Source of the DNA: Rheinheimera tangshanensis
GTDB lineage: Bacteria; Pseudomonadota; Gammaproteobacteria; Enterobacterales; Alteromonadaceae
Length of the DNA stretch: 64,000 bases
Reading direction: 5' to 3'
NCBI RefSeq assembly: GCF_014645135.1
Contig: NZ_BMLH01000002.1
Span: 372,001-436,000, forward strand
The notes beneath the pieces are model-generated. The model saw only the letters and a program-made list of their open reading frames with translations, made no database searches and was not told the origin of the DNA. Of the stretch, positions 1 through 8,120 are shown one piece after another. Positions within the stretch are counted from its first letter, which is position 1, and each line of letters starts with the position of its first letter. The position numbers were made by a program, and so were the translations under genes.

Positions 1-23
1 ATTTTTCGTGGAACCCTGTCCTG

Positions 24-1442
24 ATGCGAATGCCTGTTCAGCCTGCTTCCTTGCGGCAGTTTGTTTTACTCAGCTTTTTTATGGCGTTAATCCCACTTGG
101 GGTGCTGTTATGGCAAAGTCATAGTGCTTTATCCGATGTCAGTCGTTATGCCATAGCTGAAGCCGAGAGTTCGGTGGCGAATGTACGCCGTGCTGAAAAT
201 ATGCAAAAGCTGGTCAATGACATTGAACGTTCAGTGCTGCAGTTCAGCATTTTGAAAACCGATGCCTTGTCTCAATTGGCGGCCACTCACCTGAATAACT
301 ATCAACAGAATCTGGGTTCCGTTTGTCTGAATCTGGCGCAGCCTGTGCTGTGCGCGCAGCAACAAAAACAACTGGAGTTGTTGTTTGACAGCTACTTACA
401 CGAGAGTAATGAAGAACTAAGCCCTATTCTGCAAAAAATCCGCCAGCAGCAGGTGCAACTGACGCAAGTGATTTGGGCCTTGCTGGAACAACGATTACAG
501 CAGCAACAGGTGTATGCCGAAGAGGCGCAAAGTCATCTGGCCTGGCAAACAGTAGCTTTAGTGGTACTGACTTTATTGATGGTGCTGTGGGCCTCTGCCC
601 GAATTACAGCACCGGTAAAAATGCTCGACACTATGATCCGTTCTATAGGGCAGGCCAGCCATCATTTCCCGCATGACAAAGTGGATGGCCCACGTGAACT
701 GACCGAACTGGGTGAGCAGTTACGCTGGCTGGCATCACGTTTACAACAACTGGAAGCTTTGCGGCTTATTTTATTGCGTCATGCATCTCATGAACTTAAA
801 ACACCTTTGTCCAGTATCCGCGAAGGTTGTGCTTTACTGAGCGAACAGTTGGTTGGACCGCTGAACGCGCAGCAAATGGAAGTGGTTAGTTTGCTCAATG
901 GCAGTGCGGACCGTTTGAGTGTGCTGACGGAACAGCTGCTGGATTACAACAAGTTACTGCAGCAAGCAAAACCTGAGTTTGACTGGCATGACAGCGAAAC
1001 CTTGCTGCAAAATTGCTTTAACGATCATGCGTTATCTTTGCAGCAACGCGAGCAAAAAATTGTGCTGGACTGTCAGTTACCTCGTATTTACACCGATTCG
1101 ATGTTATTCCGGCGTATTCTGGATAACCTGATTAACAATGCACAGGCTTATGGTGCCGAAGGCAGTAATGTCTGGGTCAATTTGCGTCAACATGATAAGT
1201 TTATGTTGTTAGATGTGGCGAATAACGGCACTCCTATCCCTGCTGAATTGCGGGCTAAGTTGTTTGAACCTTTCCAACGCGGCAAAGCCCCACGTTTTGA
1301 TGCGGTACAAGGTTCAGGTTTAGGTTTATCTATTGTCGCCGACTGCGCCCGTTTATTAGGTGGTCTGGCAGAAATTATCGATGTGAATTACGCCGATGTG
1401 TGTATTCAGGTGCGTTTGCCTTTAGTTGAGGATGCGGTATGA
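24..1442 (+). CDS. glrK: Sensor histidine kinase, GlrK/QseE-like
   Basis: Inner-membrane sensor kinase of 472 residues. A first membrane helix (about residues 10-31) and a second (about 176-194) enclose a periplasmic helical sensor region, followed by a HAMP-like linker. The phosphoacceptor is His256 in RHASHELKTP. The ATP-binding domain shows the N box (NLINNAQAYG) and the glycine box GSGLGLSIV. It overlaps the next gene by 4 bases and forms an operon with a lipoprotein and a sigma-54 response regulator. This is the same order as glrK-qseG-glrR in enterobacteria, where the system controls envelope and small-RNA genes. The GlrK name rests on this context plus domain layout; the actual signal and targets here are inferred. 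Only 23 bases lie upstream in the window, so the promoter cannot be judged. Confidence 0.9.
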   Translation: MRMPVQPASLRQFVLLSFFMALIPLGVLLWQSHSALSDVSRYAIAEAESSVANVRRAENMQKLVNDIERSVLQFSILKTDALSQLAATHLNNYQQNLGSVCLNLAQPVLCAQQQKQLELLFDSYLHESNEELSPILQKIRQQQVQLTQVIWALLEQRLQQQQVYAEEAQSHLAWQTVALVVLTLLMVLWASARITAPVKMLDTMIRSIGQASHHFPHDKVDGPRELTELGEQLRWLASRLQQLEALRLILLRHASHELKTPLSSIREGCALLSEQLVGPLNAQQMEVVSLLNGSADRLSVLTEQLLDYNKLLQQAKPEFDWHDSETLLQNCFNDHALSLQQREQKIVLDCQLPRIYTDSMLFRRILDNLINNAQAYGAEGSNVWVNLRQHDKFMLLDVANNGTPIPAELRAKLFEPFQRGKAPRFDAVQGSGLGLSIVADCARLLGGLAEIIDVNYADVCIQVRLPLVEDAV

Positions 1443-2014
1443 AAGTTTGGTTAAGTCTTGGCCTTTGTCTGGTGTTAACAGCCTGTCAGGGCGTGAAGCC
1501 TGTGGCACCAGTGGTGAATAAAACTATACCCAAAGTTGAACCCGCCCAAACCCAGCAAGTGGAACCACCTAAACCGATAAAGGCTGAACTGGCTATTGCT
1601 GACGATGTATTAACTTTGCAAGCCTGGCGTGATTTTCGTGCCCAGTTGTTATTGATGCCGGTGGCAGAGCGCGATCTGTTATTACGTAGTTTCAAAACCA
1701 GTCCTGTAACGACCTTACAAACCTTATTGATTAAGCTGCATCCTGACAGTCCTTATACGGTTCGTTTTGCCGCTCAGACTCAGTTAAATGACAAACTGAC
1801 CACTTTACCTAAAGGTTTAGCCGATTTATTGCGTTGGGATTTAGCCTATAACCAGAAGTTGCTGGAAAGCGAATCTGCAGTGACTGCGTTATCGCGTTTA
1901 AATGCACAGCAACAAGAACAACTGGACAGATTGCGTCGGCAAAGCAAAGACTTACAAAAGAAAATTGATGCGCTGACGCAGATCGAAGCCAAATTAAATC
2001 AAACAGGAAATTAA
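1439..2014 (+). CDS. QseG-like outer-membrane lipoprotein
   Basis: A 191-residue exported lipoprotein: the N-terminus ends in the lipobox LTAC, with Cys16 as the likely lipidated residue. A proline-rich stretch (about 20-50) follows. The C-terminal 40 residues (about 150-190) are rich in Gln, Leu and charged residues and look like a coiled coil. The gene starts 4 bases inside the kinase gene and ends 2 bases before the regulator gene, so translation is probably coupled. In E. coli the gene at this position, qseG, encodes an outer-membrane lipoprotein that activates the kinase by contacting its sensor domain. Sequence conservation in this family is low, so the assignment leans on position, the lipobox and size. 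Confidence 0.75.
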   Translation: MKVWLSLGLCLVLTACQGVKPVAPVVNKTIPKVEPAQTQQVEPPKPIKAELAIADDVLTLQAWRDFRAQLLLMPVAERDLLLRSFKTSPVTTLQTLLIKLHPDSPYTVRFAAQTQLNDKLTTLPKGLADLLRWDLAYNQKLLESESAVTALSRLNAQQQEQLDRLRRQSKDLQKKIDALTQIEAKLNQTGN

Positions 2015-2016
2015 GC

Positions 2017-3366
2017 ATGAGCAATGGCGCCCGGTTATTGCTGGTGGATGATGATCCCAGCTTATTGCGTTTACTGACGCTGCGTCTGGAAGGTGAAGGC
2101 TATCAGGTGATCAGTGCCGATTGCGCTGAAACTGCTTTGGTATTGCTGGGTAAAAACAAAGTCGATGTAGTGCTGAGTGATTTGCGGATGCCGGGTTTAG
2201 ACGGTATGGCTTTGTTTGATGAAATCGCTAAACGTCACGCCGGTTTACCTGTGGTGTTGATGACAGCACACGGCTCTATTCCAGAGGCCGTAGCTGCAAC
2301 GCAGCGTGGTGTGTTTGGCTTTTTAACTAAGCCACTGAATAACAACGATTTACGTGATATTTTGGCGCAGGCGGTGCATCAGTCCCATGTGCCGAGTAAA
2401 GATGAGTGGCGTGCAGATATTATCACCCGCAGTAAAGTAATGGAGCAGGTGCTGGATCAGGCTTATCGGGTGGCGCAACGCGATGTCAGTGTGTTGATCA
2501 CAGGCGCCAGTGGTACAGGTAAAGAAATGCTGGCTAAGGCTATTCATAAAGCCAGTCCAAGAGCGAAAGGCCATTTTGTTGCTATTAACTGTGGTGCTTT
2601 GCCTGAGCATTTGCTGGAGTCCGAGCTGTTTGGTCACACCAAAGGGGCTTTTACTGGTGCAGTGAACGAGCATTTAGGTTTATTCCGCGAAGCAGACGGC
2701 GGTACTTTGTTCCTTGATGAAATTGGTGATATGCCAATGCCATTGCAGGTGAAGTTATTGCGGGCTTTGCAGGAGCGGCAAATACGTCCTGTCGGCAGTA
2801 CCAAGACTATCCCTATTGATGTGCGGGTATTGTCGGCGACTCACCGTGATTTAAAACAGGCGATGCAGGAACAAAGCTTTCGTGAAGACTTGTATTACCG
2901 CTTAAACGTGGTGAATTTGCAGCTGCCAACCTTAAGAGAGCGGGCTGAAGACATTCCATTGTTAGCTCGCCATGTGCTGCAACAAAATGCAGAGCGTCAT
3001 GGCGTGCAGGTGAACCGCTTTTCCGAAGATGCAATGCAGGCGCTGGTGACAGCTCAGTGGCCTGGTAATGTGCGCCAATTGGTGAACGTGGTCGAGCAAT
3101 GTGTGGCGTTAACCCAAAGCCCGGTGTTGAGTGTCGCTTTAGTTGAGCAGGCGCTGTCACAAAACCGCAGTTTCTGGCCGACCTTAAGCGAAGCCCGTGA
3201 TCAGTTTGAACGCCAGTATTTGATCCGGGTGTTAAAAATGGCTGAAGGCAATGTGACCCGGGCTGCGGAGCTGGCCGGGCGCAACAGAACAGACTTTCAC
3301 AAACTGCTGAAAAAGCACGAACTCAGCGCAGCTCAGGTGTCCGAGCAAAGCGATGAATTGGAATAA
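2017..3366 (+). CDS. glrR: Sigma-54-dependent response regulator, GlrR/QseF-like
   Basis: An NtrC-family activator of 449 residues. The receiver domain (1-120) has the acidic pocket VDDDPS and phosphoacceptor Asp55 in LSDLRMP. The AAA+ domain (about 140-370) has Walker A GASGTGKE and the sigma-54 contact loop GAFTGA at residues 210-215. A Fis-type helix-turn-helix occupies about 400-440 (AAELAGRNRTDFHKLLKK). It should therefore bind enhancer sites and open sigma-54 promoters when phosphorylated by the kinase encoded two genes upstream. The intact GAFTGA argues that it really works with sigma-54. It is the last gene of the three-gene operon and is followed at once by a palindrome that could end the transcript. 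Confidence 0.93.
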   Translation: MSNGARLLLVDDDPSLLRLLTLRLEGEGYQVISADCAETALVLLGKNKVDVVLSDLRMPGLDGMALFDEIAKRHAGLPVVLMTAHGSIPEAVAATQRGVFGFLTKPLNNNDLRDILAQAVHQSHVPSKDEWRADIITRSKVMEQVLDQAYRVAQRDVSVLITGASGTGKEMLAKAIHKASPRAKGHFVAINCGALPEHLLESELFGHTKGAFTGAVNEHLGLFREADGGTLFLDEIGDMPMPLQVKLLRALQERQIRPVGSTKTIPIDVRVLSATHRDLKQAMQEQSFREDLYYRLNVVNLQLPTLRERAEDIPLLARHVLQQNAERHGVQVNRFSEDAMQALVTAQWPGNVRQLVNVVEQCVALTQSPVLSVALVEQALSQNRSFWPTLSEARDQFERQYLIRVLKMAEGNVTRAAELAGRNRTDFHKLLKKHELSAAQVSEQSDELE

Positions 3367-3370
3367 CCGA

Positions 3371-3421
3371 AAATGGGGTCGGATCACATTGTTTAAAGCG
3401 CACAATGTGATCTGACCCCGA
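3371..3421. repeat. Intergenic palindrome (GGGGTC family, copy 1)
   Basis: Seventeen-base arms, GGGGTCGGATCACATTG at 3375-3391 and CAATGTGATCTGACCCC at 3403-3419, pair with one G-T wobble around an 11-base loop. It begins 5 bases after the glrR stop codon. It shares its arms with the element at 39669 and belongs to a five-copy family in this window. It may act as a transcript-end hairpin, although no long T run follows. Confidence 0.8.
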
Positions 3422-3432
3422 GAGATTGATTT

Positions 3433-3759
3433 ATGCACGAAAATTTTGATGTAGAACCTGACGTACTGAAAGCGAAAATCATCAGCGAAACAGCCCGCAT
3501 CAACTGGTTGGAGCTGCAAAAGTTTTATGCGGCCGGTTCTGTGGTGCAGGTTTCTGCCGAACTGGATTTAGTGGATGTGGCTTTTGCCTTTAGTCAGGAT
3601 GATAAAGCAGCAGTAGAGAACTGGCTGCAAGCTGGTTTAGTCGACAGAGTAGCTGATACACAAGCCCAGCTTTGGGTGGAACAAAAAGCCGAACTGTGGG
3701 CCGTGGTGATTTCTCCCTGGATTCTGGTACAGGACAAAGCAGCTCAAGCTACTCATTAA
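3433..3759 (+). CDS. DUF2288 family protein
   Basis: A small acidic, soluble protein of 108 residues with no signal peptide or membrane segment. The pattern of an N-terminal helix (AKIISETARINWLELQKFYAAG), followed by a strand with VDVAFAFSQDD and a Trp-rich C-terminus (AELWAVVISPWILVQ), matches the DUF2288 family, which has no known function. It stands between the palindrome at 3371-3421 and the N-acetyltransferase gene that starts 19 bases downstream. It may be cotranscribed with that gene. Identification is by recalled sequence pattern only. Confidence 0.8.
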   Translation: MHENFDVEPDVLKAKIISETARINWLELQKFYAAGSVVQVSAELDLVDVAFAFSQDDKAAVENWLQAGLVDRVADTQAQLWVEQKAELWAVVISPWILVQDKAAQATH

Positions 3760-3778
3760 CTACGCAGGTCAATCCCTT

Positions 3779-4534
3779 ATGTATGCAGAAAATTTCCAGT
3801 TAGAGTCCTACCTCAAGCGTATTGGTTATACTGGACCTTTAGAGCTCAGTGCTGACACTTTAACAAAGTTGATGCGTGCTCAGCTCTTTAGTGTTGCCTT
3901 TGAAAACCTCGATGTGCAAGCCGGTAAAATTGTCTCTCTGGTGCCTGAACAGATAGTCGACAAAATAATAGGCCAGGGCCGCGGTGGTTATTGTTATGAG
4001 GTCAATGGCCTTTTTGCGATGGCATTACAGGCGTTGGGTTTTCACTACAAGTTTATCGCCTGTCGCCCGATGTTTTATCCGGTGCGCCGGCCTAAAACTC
4101 ATATGGTGTTGCTGGTGGAAGCAGAGGGTGACCAGTGGATCTGTGATTTAGGTTTTGGCAGCTACGGCATTCGTGCCCCTATAGCTCTATCGTCGTTAGA
4201 ACAAATCCAGCAGCAAGACTTTGATCAGTTCCGTTTAACCACAGAGCAGAGCGGTGCTTATGTGGTGCAGGCCTTGGTGGATGGCCAGTGGTTAAGTCAG
4301 TTTGGTTTTGAGCCTTATGAGAGCGAGTGGGTCGATTTTATGCCTGCCAACTACCTGAACTCCACTCATCCGGATACGATTTTTGTACAGAAGTTATTAG
4401 TGATTAAACACCATGAACAAGGCCGCGATATCCTGCTGGGCGATCAGCTCAAACAAATACGAGCTGATGGCACACAAGTACAGCAACTAAGCCCGCAGCA
4501 GCGGGAAGACATACTAAAGCAGTTGTTGAGTTAG
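3779..4534 (+). CDS. nat: Arylamine N-acetyltransferase
   Basis: Cytosolic acetyl-CoA-dependent enzyme of 251 residues that acetylates arylamines, hydrazines and arylhydroxylamines. The Cys-His-Asp triad of the family can be read directly: Cys72 in RGGYCYEVNG, His108 in RRPKTHMVLL and Asp123 in WICDLGFG. The length is near the usual 255-280, so the enzyme looks complete. The physiological substrate is unknown; xenobiotic detoxification or a biosynthetic acyl transfer are both possible. It ends at a strong bidirectional terminator shared with the convergent gamma-glutamyltransferase gene. Confidence 0.93.
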   Translation: MYAENFQLESYLKRIGYTGPLELSADTLTKLMRAQLFSVAFENLDVQAGKIVSLVPEQIVDKIIGQGRGGYCYEVNGLFAMALQALGFHYKFIACRPMFYPVRRPKTHMVLLVEAEGDQWICDLGFGSYGIRAPIALSSLEQIQQQDFDQFRLTTEQSGAYVVQALVDGQWLSQFGFEPYESEWVDFMPANYLNSTHPDTIFVQKLLVIKHHEQGRDILLGDQLKQIRADGTQVQQLSPQQREDILKQLLS

Positions 4535-4537
4535 AGA

Positions 4538-4565
4538 AAAGGGCAGAGTGTATACTCTGCCCTTT
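4538..4565. terminator. Bidirectional Rho-independent terminator
   Basis: A perfect 12-base-pair stem, AAAGGGCAGAGT at 4538-4549 and ACTCTGCCCTTT at 4554-4565, closes a 4-base loop. T-rich sequence follows on the plus strand and A-rich sequence precedes it. It sits between the converging nat and ggt genes and can serve both. Confidence 0.9.
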
Positions 4566-4569
4566 CTTA

Positions 4570-6282
4570 TTAATACCCTGCAGCCTGGCCGTCTTTACGG
4601 GATTCTGAAGCGCCGTAATACACTCCGGTTTTAGGGTCTTTCATAATGGCCTGATAACCACCAAATTCCCCTAAACCATAACGAACGTCATGGCCTTTTT
4701 TCATCAGTTCACGAGCCGTTTCGTATGGCACCCCTTTTTCCAGTTGAACATAACCGCCGTTAGTTAAATACAGAGGCTGTGCGTCTGTTGGTTCAGTGCT
4801 GCCCAGATGTTGCCAGCGCGCAGCATCACCTGCTTCCTGCAGGTTCATACCATAATCGACCATATTCACCACAATCTGCACATGGCCCTGAGGCTGCATA
4901 GCGCCGCCCATCACCCCAAAGCTGGTCAGTGGTTTGCCATCTTTACTGATAAAGGCCGGAATAATAGTCTGGAAAGGGCGTTTGCCTGGTTCATAGGCAT
5001 TCACGTGTTTTTGGTCCATCGAGAACATCTCGCCCCTGTCCTGAAAACCAAAGCCGGTACCAGGCGCAACCACACCTGAACCCATACCGCGGTAGTTACT
5101 TTGGATCAGTGACACCATAGTGCCGTCTTTGTCGGCTGTAGTCAGGTAAATGGTATCGCCCTGATAGGCGGCTGGATTACCTGCATCGACGCGTTGCGCC
5201 GCTTTGGGACCAATTAACTTAGCGCGTTCTTTACCATAGGCTTCAGAAATAAGGCCTTTGACCGGCAACTTATTAAAATCTGAGTCTGCGTAATATTTGG
5301 CTCTGTCTTCAAAAGCCAGCTTTTTCGCCTCTACTAAGGTATGAATACTTTCAACGCTGTTATAGCCCATGGCTTTTAAATCGAAATTCTTCAGAATTTG
5401 TAACATTTGCAAAGCCGCTATGCCCTGGCCATTTGGCGGTAATTCCCAGACATCATAACCACGGTAATTGACGGATACCGGGTCCACCCAGTCTGACTTG
5501 TGGCTGGCGAAATCTTCATACCGCAGATAACCGCCATTGGCTTTCATAAAACCGTCGATACTTTTAGCGATATCACCTTTGTAAAAGGCATCGCGTCCGC
5601 CTGTGGCTATGGCTTTATAAGTGGCAGCTAAATCAGGGTTTTTAAATAGCTCGCCTTTAGCTGGCGCTTTACCATTGATGGTAAAAGTGCCAACAAAATC
5701 ACCCGGCTGGTCTTTTAAGCGAGGAACAGACCTGTCCCAGTAATACGCAATCAGCTCACTGACCGGGAAACCTTGTTCGGCATAAGTAATGGCAGGTTGC
5801 AGAATTTGCGTCATAGGTAATTTGCCAAACTTCTGGTGCATCTCAAACCAGCCATCAACGGCACCAGGTACGCTGATCGGTAACATGCCATAAGGCGGGA
5901 TGTCTTTTCGATCGAGCTTTTTCAGTTCTTTAGCTAACTGGTTATAGCTTAAACCTTTAGGTGAACGACCTGAGGCATTTAAACCGTAGATTTTATTGGT
6001 TTTACCATCCCAGATAATGGCGTATAAGTCGCCGCCTATACCATTGCCCGTAGGTTCCATTAAACCCAATGCTGCATTGGCGGCTATGGCAGCATCTACC
6101 GCTGTGCCGCCTTGTTTCATAATATCTAAAGCAATTTGAGTGGCTAATGGCTGACTGGTCGCTGCCATAGCGTGGGGCGCTATTACCTCTGAGCGGCTGG
6201 CAAAATCAGCGCCGGTAATTCGGTCATACGCTATTAATTGAGGGGATAATGCAATCAAACTGCAGAGCAGGAGTTTTTTCAT
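4570..6282 (-). CDS. ggt: Gamma-glutamyltransferase
   Basis: Periplasmic N-terminal-nucleophile hydrolase of 570 residues that cleaves the gamma-glutamyl bond of glutathione and transfers or hydrolyses it. An N-terminal signal peptide (MKKLLLCSLIALSPQLIA) is followed by the large-subunit region with PTGNGIGGDLYAI. The autoprocessing Thr is expected at residue 381, in the TT pair of IYLTTADKDG, which would start the small subunit. Glycine-rich substrate-loop motifs follow (GMGSGVVAPGTG). Length and motif order match complete family members. It is monocistronic and convergent with nat. The likely role is use of extracellular glutathione as a source of amino acids and cysteine. Confidence 0.93.
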   Translation of the reverse strand: MKKLLLCSLIALSPQLIAYDRITGADFASRSEVIAPHAMAATSQPLATQIALDIMKQGGTAVDAAIAANAALGLMEPTGNGIGGDLYAIIWDGKTNKIYGLNASGRSPKGLSYNQLAKELKKLDRKDIPPYGMLPISVPGAVDGWFEMHQKFGKLPMTQILQPAITYAEQGFPVSELIAYYWDRSVPRLKDQPGDFVGTFTINGKAPAKGELFKNPDLAATYKAIATGGRDAFYKGDIAKSIDGFMKANGGYLRYEDFASHKSDWVDPVSVNYRGYDVWELPPNGQGIAALQMLQILKNFDLKAMGYNSVESIHTLVEAKKLAFEDRAKYYADSDFNKLPVKGLISEAYGKERAKLIGPKAAQRVDAGNPAAYQGDTIYLTTADKDGTMVSLIQSNYRGMGSGVVAPGTGFGFQDRGEMFSMDQKHVNAYEPGKRPFQTIIPAFISKDGKPLTSFGVMGGAMQPQGHVQIVVNMVDYGMNLQEAGDAARWQHLGSTEPTDAQPLYLTNGGYVQLEKGVPYETARELMKKGHDVRYGLGEFGGYQAIMKDPKTGVYYGASESRKDGQAAGY

Positions 6283-6366
6283 TCTGGTTGTGCCTCTGAA
6301 ATACAGGAGTACTCAAACTAATCAGGACTTGTTGAAATTACCAGCGGCACGCGACCAAAACCCTGA

Positions 6367-6765
6367 TTAGCTGGCTGAAATAAGATGTGCGTTCAAGCTG
6401 ACTTTTTGTTCATGGCTGAGTAAGAGTTTTTGTTTGGCGTCAAAGTCGTATTGCACCAGTACGGCTTTTCCTAAAGCACAACACCGACCTTGCTGCCAGG
6501 CTTCCTGATGAATTTCAAAAGAACTGTTTCCAACCATGCTAACTCCAGTGCGAAGTTCGACCGGTAAACCATAAAATAGCTCTGCCTTAAACTGCACACT
6601 GATGCTGGCGAGTATTAACCGCCATTGTTTGGTATTGAGATCAGGTGTAAATAATTTGAAAATAGGGTCTCTGGCCCCTTCAAACCACTGCGTCAGCACT
6701 GTATTGTTGATGTGACCTAAGGCGTCTGTCTCGTTAAATCGTGGCTGAATAATTTCTTTAAACAT
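6367..6765 (-). CDS. Acyl-CoA thioesterase, 4HBT hot-dog family
   Basis: A 132-residue hot-dog-fold thioesterase of the 4-hydroxybenzoyl-CoA type. The diagnostic N-terminal motif is NETDALGHINNTVLTQWFEG, with the catalytic Asp within DALGHINN; a central strand LILASISVQFKAEL follows. It probably hydrolyses short or medium acyl-CoA thioesters in the cytosol; the substrate cannot be read from sequence. The start codon is only 18 bases from the divergent oxygenase gene, so its promoter must lie in, or overlap, that neighbour. Confidence 0.85.
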   Translation of the reverse strand: MFKEIIQPRFNETDALGHINNTVLTQWFEGARDPIFKLFTPDLNTKQWRLILASISVQFKAELFYGLPVELRTGVSMVGNSSFEIHQEAWQQGRCCALGKAVLVQYDFDAKQKLLLSHEQKVSLNAHLISAS

Positions 6766-6783
6766 AACAATAACCTAAAAACT

Positions 6784-7485
6784 ATGAATGATTTTATTGA
6801 AGTGTTCGATGATGTATTACCCCGTGATTTTTGTCAGCAACTGATCACTCTATTTGAGCAAAGCCCTCACACAACAGCTGGGCGCACTGGTGGTGGCGTC
6901 GACACCAGTAAAAAGTTGAGTACCGACTTGTACTTGAATCAGTTTCAGGAGTATCACCCGGCGCTGAGTGAGATTATTAAGTACACCACCACTTATATTG
7001 CGGACTATTTCAGAAAGTATCATTTTGCGTTAATTGGCCCCGTCAGCATGACAGTTGCTCATCCGACTGAACAGCGGATGGTCACTGTGACGGCCGAAAA
7101 TTATCCACAACTTGGTGCTCCTCAGGCCGAAAACTTTATGCGCAGTTTGTATCGGCTTGGCCCAATACAAATGCAAAAATATCAGCAAGGTAAAGGCAAT
7201 TATGGTTACTGGCACTCAGAGGTCTATCCGCAGCTCCCGAATAATGAGCCCTTGCATCGTACTTTGTTGTTTATGTTTTATTTAAATGATGTAGCAGAAG
7301 GTGGCCAGACCGAGTTTTATTATCAGAATAAAGCTATTCAACCTAAAGCCGGACGTATGGTGATAGCGCCGGCTTACTTTACTCACACGCACAGGGGCTG
7401 TGTTCCGGTGTCGGATGATAAGTACATATTAACCAGTTGGGTACTGTTTAACCGTGCCGAACAGTTATACGGTACAAACGCCTAG
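6784..7485 (+). CDS. 2-oxoglutarate/Fe(II)-dependent oxygenase, prolyl-hydroxylase-like
   Basis: A soluble 233-residue protein with the features of the P4H-type oxygenase fold. A candidate iron site has His144 and Glu146 in YWHSEVYP, and a distal His201 or His203 in YFTHTHRGC. Lys/Arg residues near KYILTSW could bind 2-oxoglutarate. The segment LLFMFYLNDVAEGGQTEF is characteristic of the family. The usual H-x-D is H-x-E here, which is permitted in some members. Substrate unknown. It starts 18 bases from the divergent thioesterase, and its stop codon overlaps that of the convergent acetyltransferase by 3 bases. Confidence 0.8.
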   Translation: MNDFIEVFDDVLPRDFCQQLITLFEQSPHTTAGRTGGGVDTSKKLSTDLYLNQFQEYHPALSEIIKYTTTYIADYFRKYHFALIGPVSMTVAHPTEQRMVTVTAENYPQLGAPQAENFMRSLYRLGPIQMQKYQQGKGNYGYWHSEVYPQLPNNEPLHRTLLFMFYLNDVAEGGQTEFYYQNKAIQPKAGRMVIAPAYFTHTHRGCVPVSDDKYILTSWVLFNRAEQLYGTNA

Positions 7486-7949
7486 TGACCAGATTCAGCT
7501 ATCGGACGAACCATCTCTAAATGTGGAATATCATCTTCCAGATAAGGTTCACTGCAGGCGATAAAACCAAAGGACTCGTAAAATCGTTGCAGGTAACACT
7601 GAGCAGAAATACGGATCTCCTGATCAGGCCAGCAACTGCTGGCTACATCCAAAGCTTTATCCATTAAACCGCGGCCCAACGCCAGACGGCGCGCTGTTTG
7701 TGACACACAGATACGGCCTAAGGCAGGGCTGTTTTCATAACTGACCCCAGGGGCCAATACCCGGGCGTAAGCTAAAATTTTGTCGCCTTTTTTCAGCAGT
7801 ATATGCCGGGTTTGCGGATGGAGGTCTTTGTTATCCAGCTCTGGGTAAGGACAATTTTGTTCCACCACAAATACATCCACTCTTAATTGCAGCATGGCAT
7901 ACACCGTATACGAATCCAGTTGATTAAAGCCTGCAACCTGCCATTCCAT
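7482..7949 (-). CDS. elaA: GNAT family N-acetyltransferase, ElaA-type
   Basis: A 155-residue acetyltransferase. The ElaA-like opening LRVDVFVVEQNCPYPELDNKD is followed by the acetyl-CoA-binding segment with RRLALGRGLMDKAL, then the C-terminal FYESFGF motif typical of GNAT enzymes. The substrate of ElaA is not established. It converges on the upstream oxygenase gene with the two stop codons overlapping, an unusually tight arrangement that leaves no room for a terminator. Upstream (7950-8120) is a 171-base intergenic region shared with the divergent mshH, which presumably holds both promoters. Confidence 0.87.
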   Translation of the reverse strand: MEWQVAGFNQLDSYTVYAMLQLRVDVFVVEQNCPYPELDNKDLHPQTRHILLKKGDKILAYARVLAPGVSYENSPALGRICVSQTARRLALGRGLMDKALDVASSCWPDQEIRISAQCYLQRFYESFGFIACSEPYLEDDIPHLEMVRPIAESGH

Positions 7950-8120
7950 TTGTCTGTCCCGTTATTTTTTTATGGTTCTGGTTTTTACTATATCAAAGTC
8001 CCCTTGCTTTTGTCTGGTTGTGAAAAGGATACGGAAGCACAGTAAAAAAATCGGCATAAAGAGCAAACTTGCACCACACTTACTCAAGGCGTTGGATAGG
8101 CAGCGGCAAAAGGAGTTGGG

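Noticed and set aside
3371-3421. CRISPR repeat
   Set aside because: The palindromes are dispersed singly with different centres and without spacers or cas genes.
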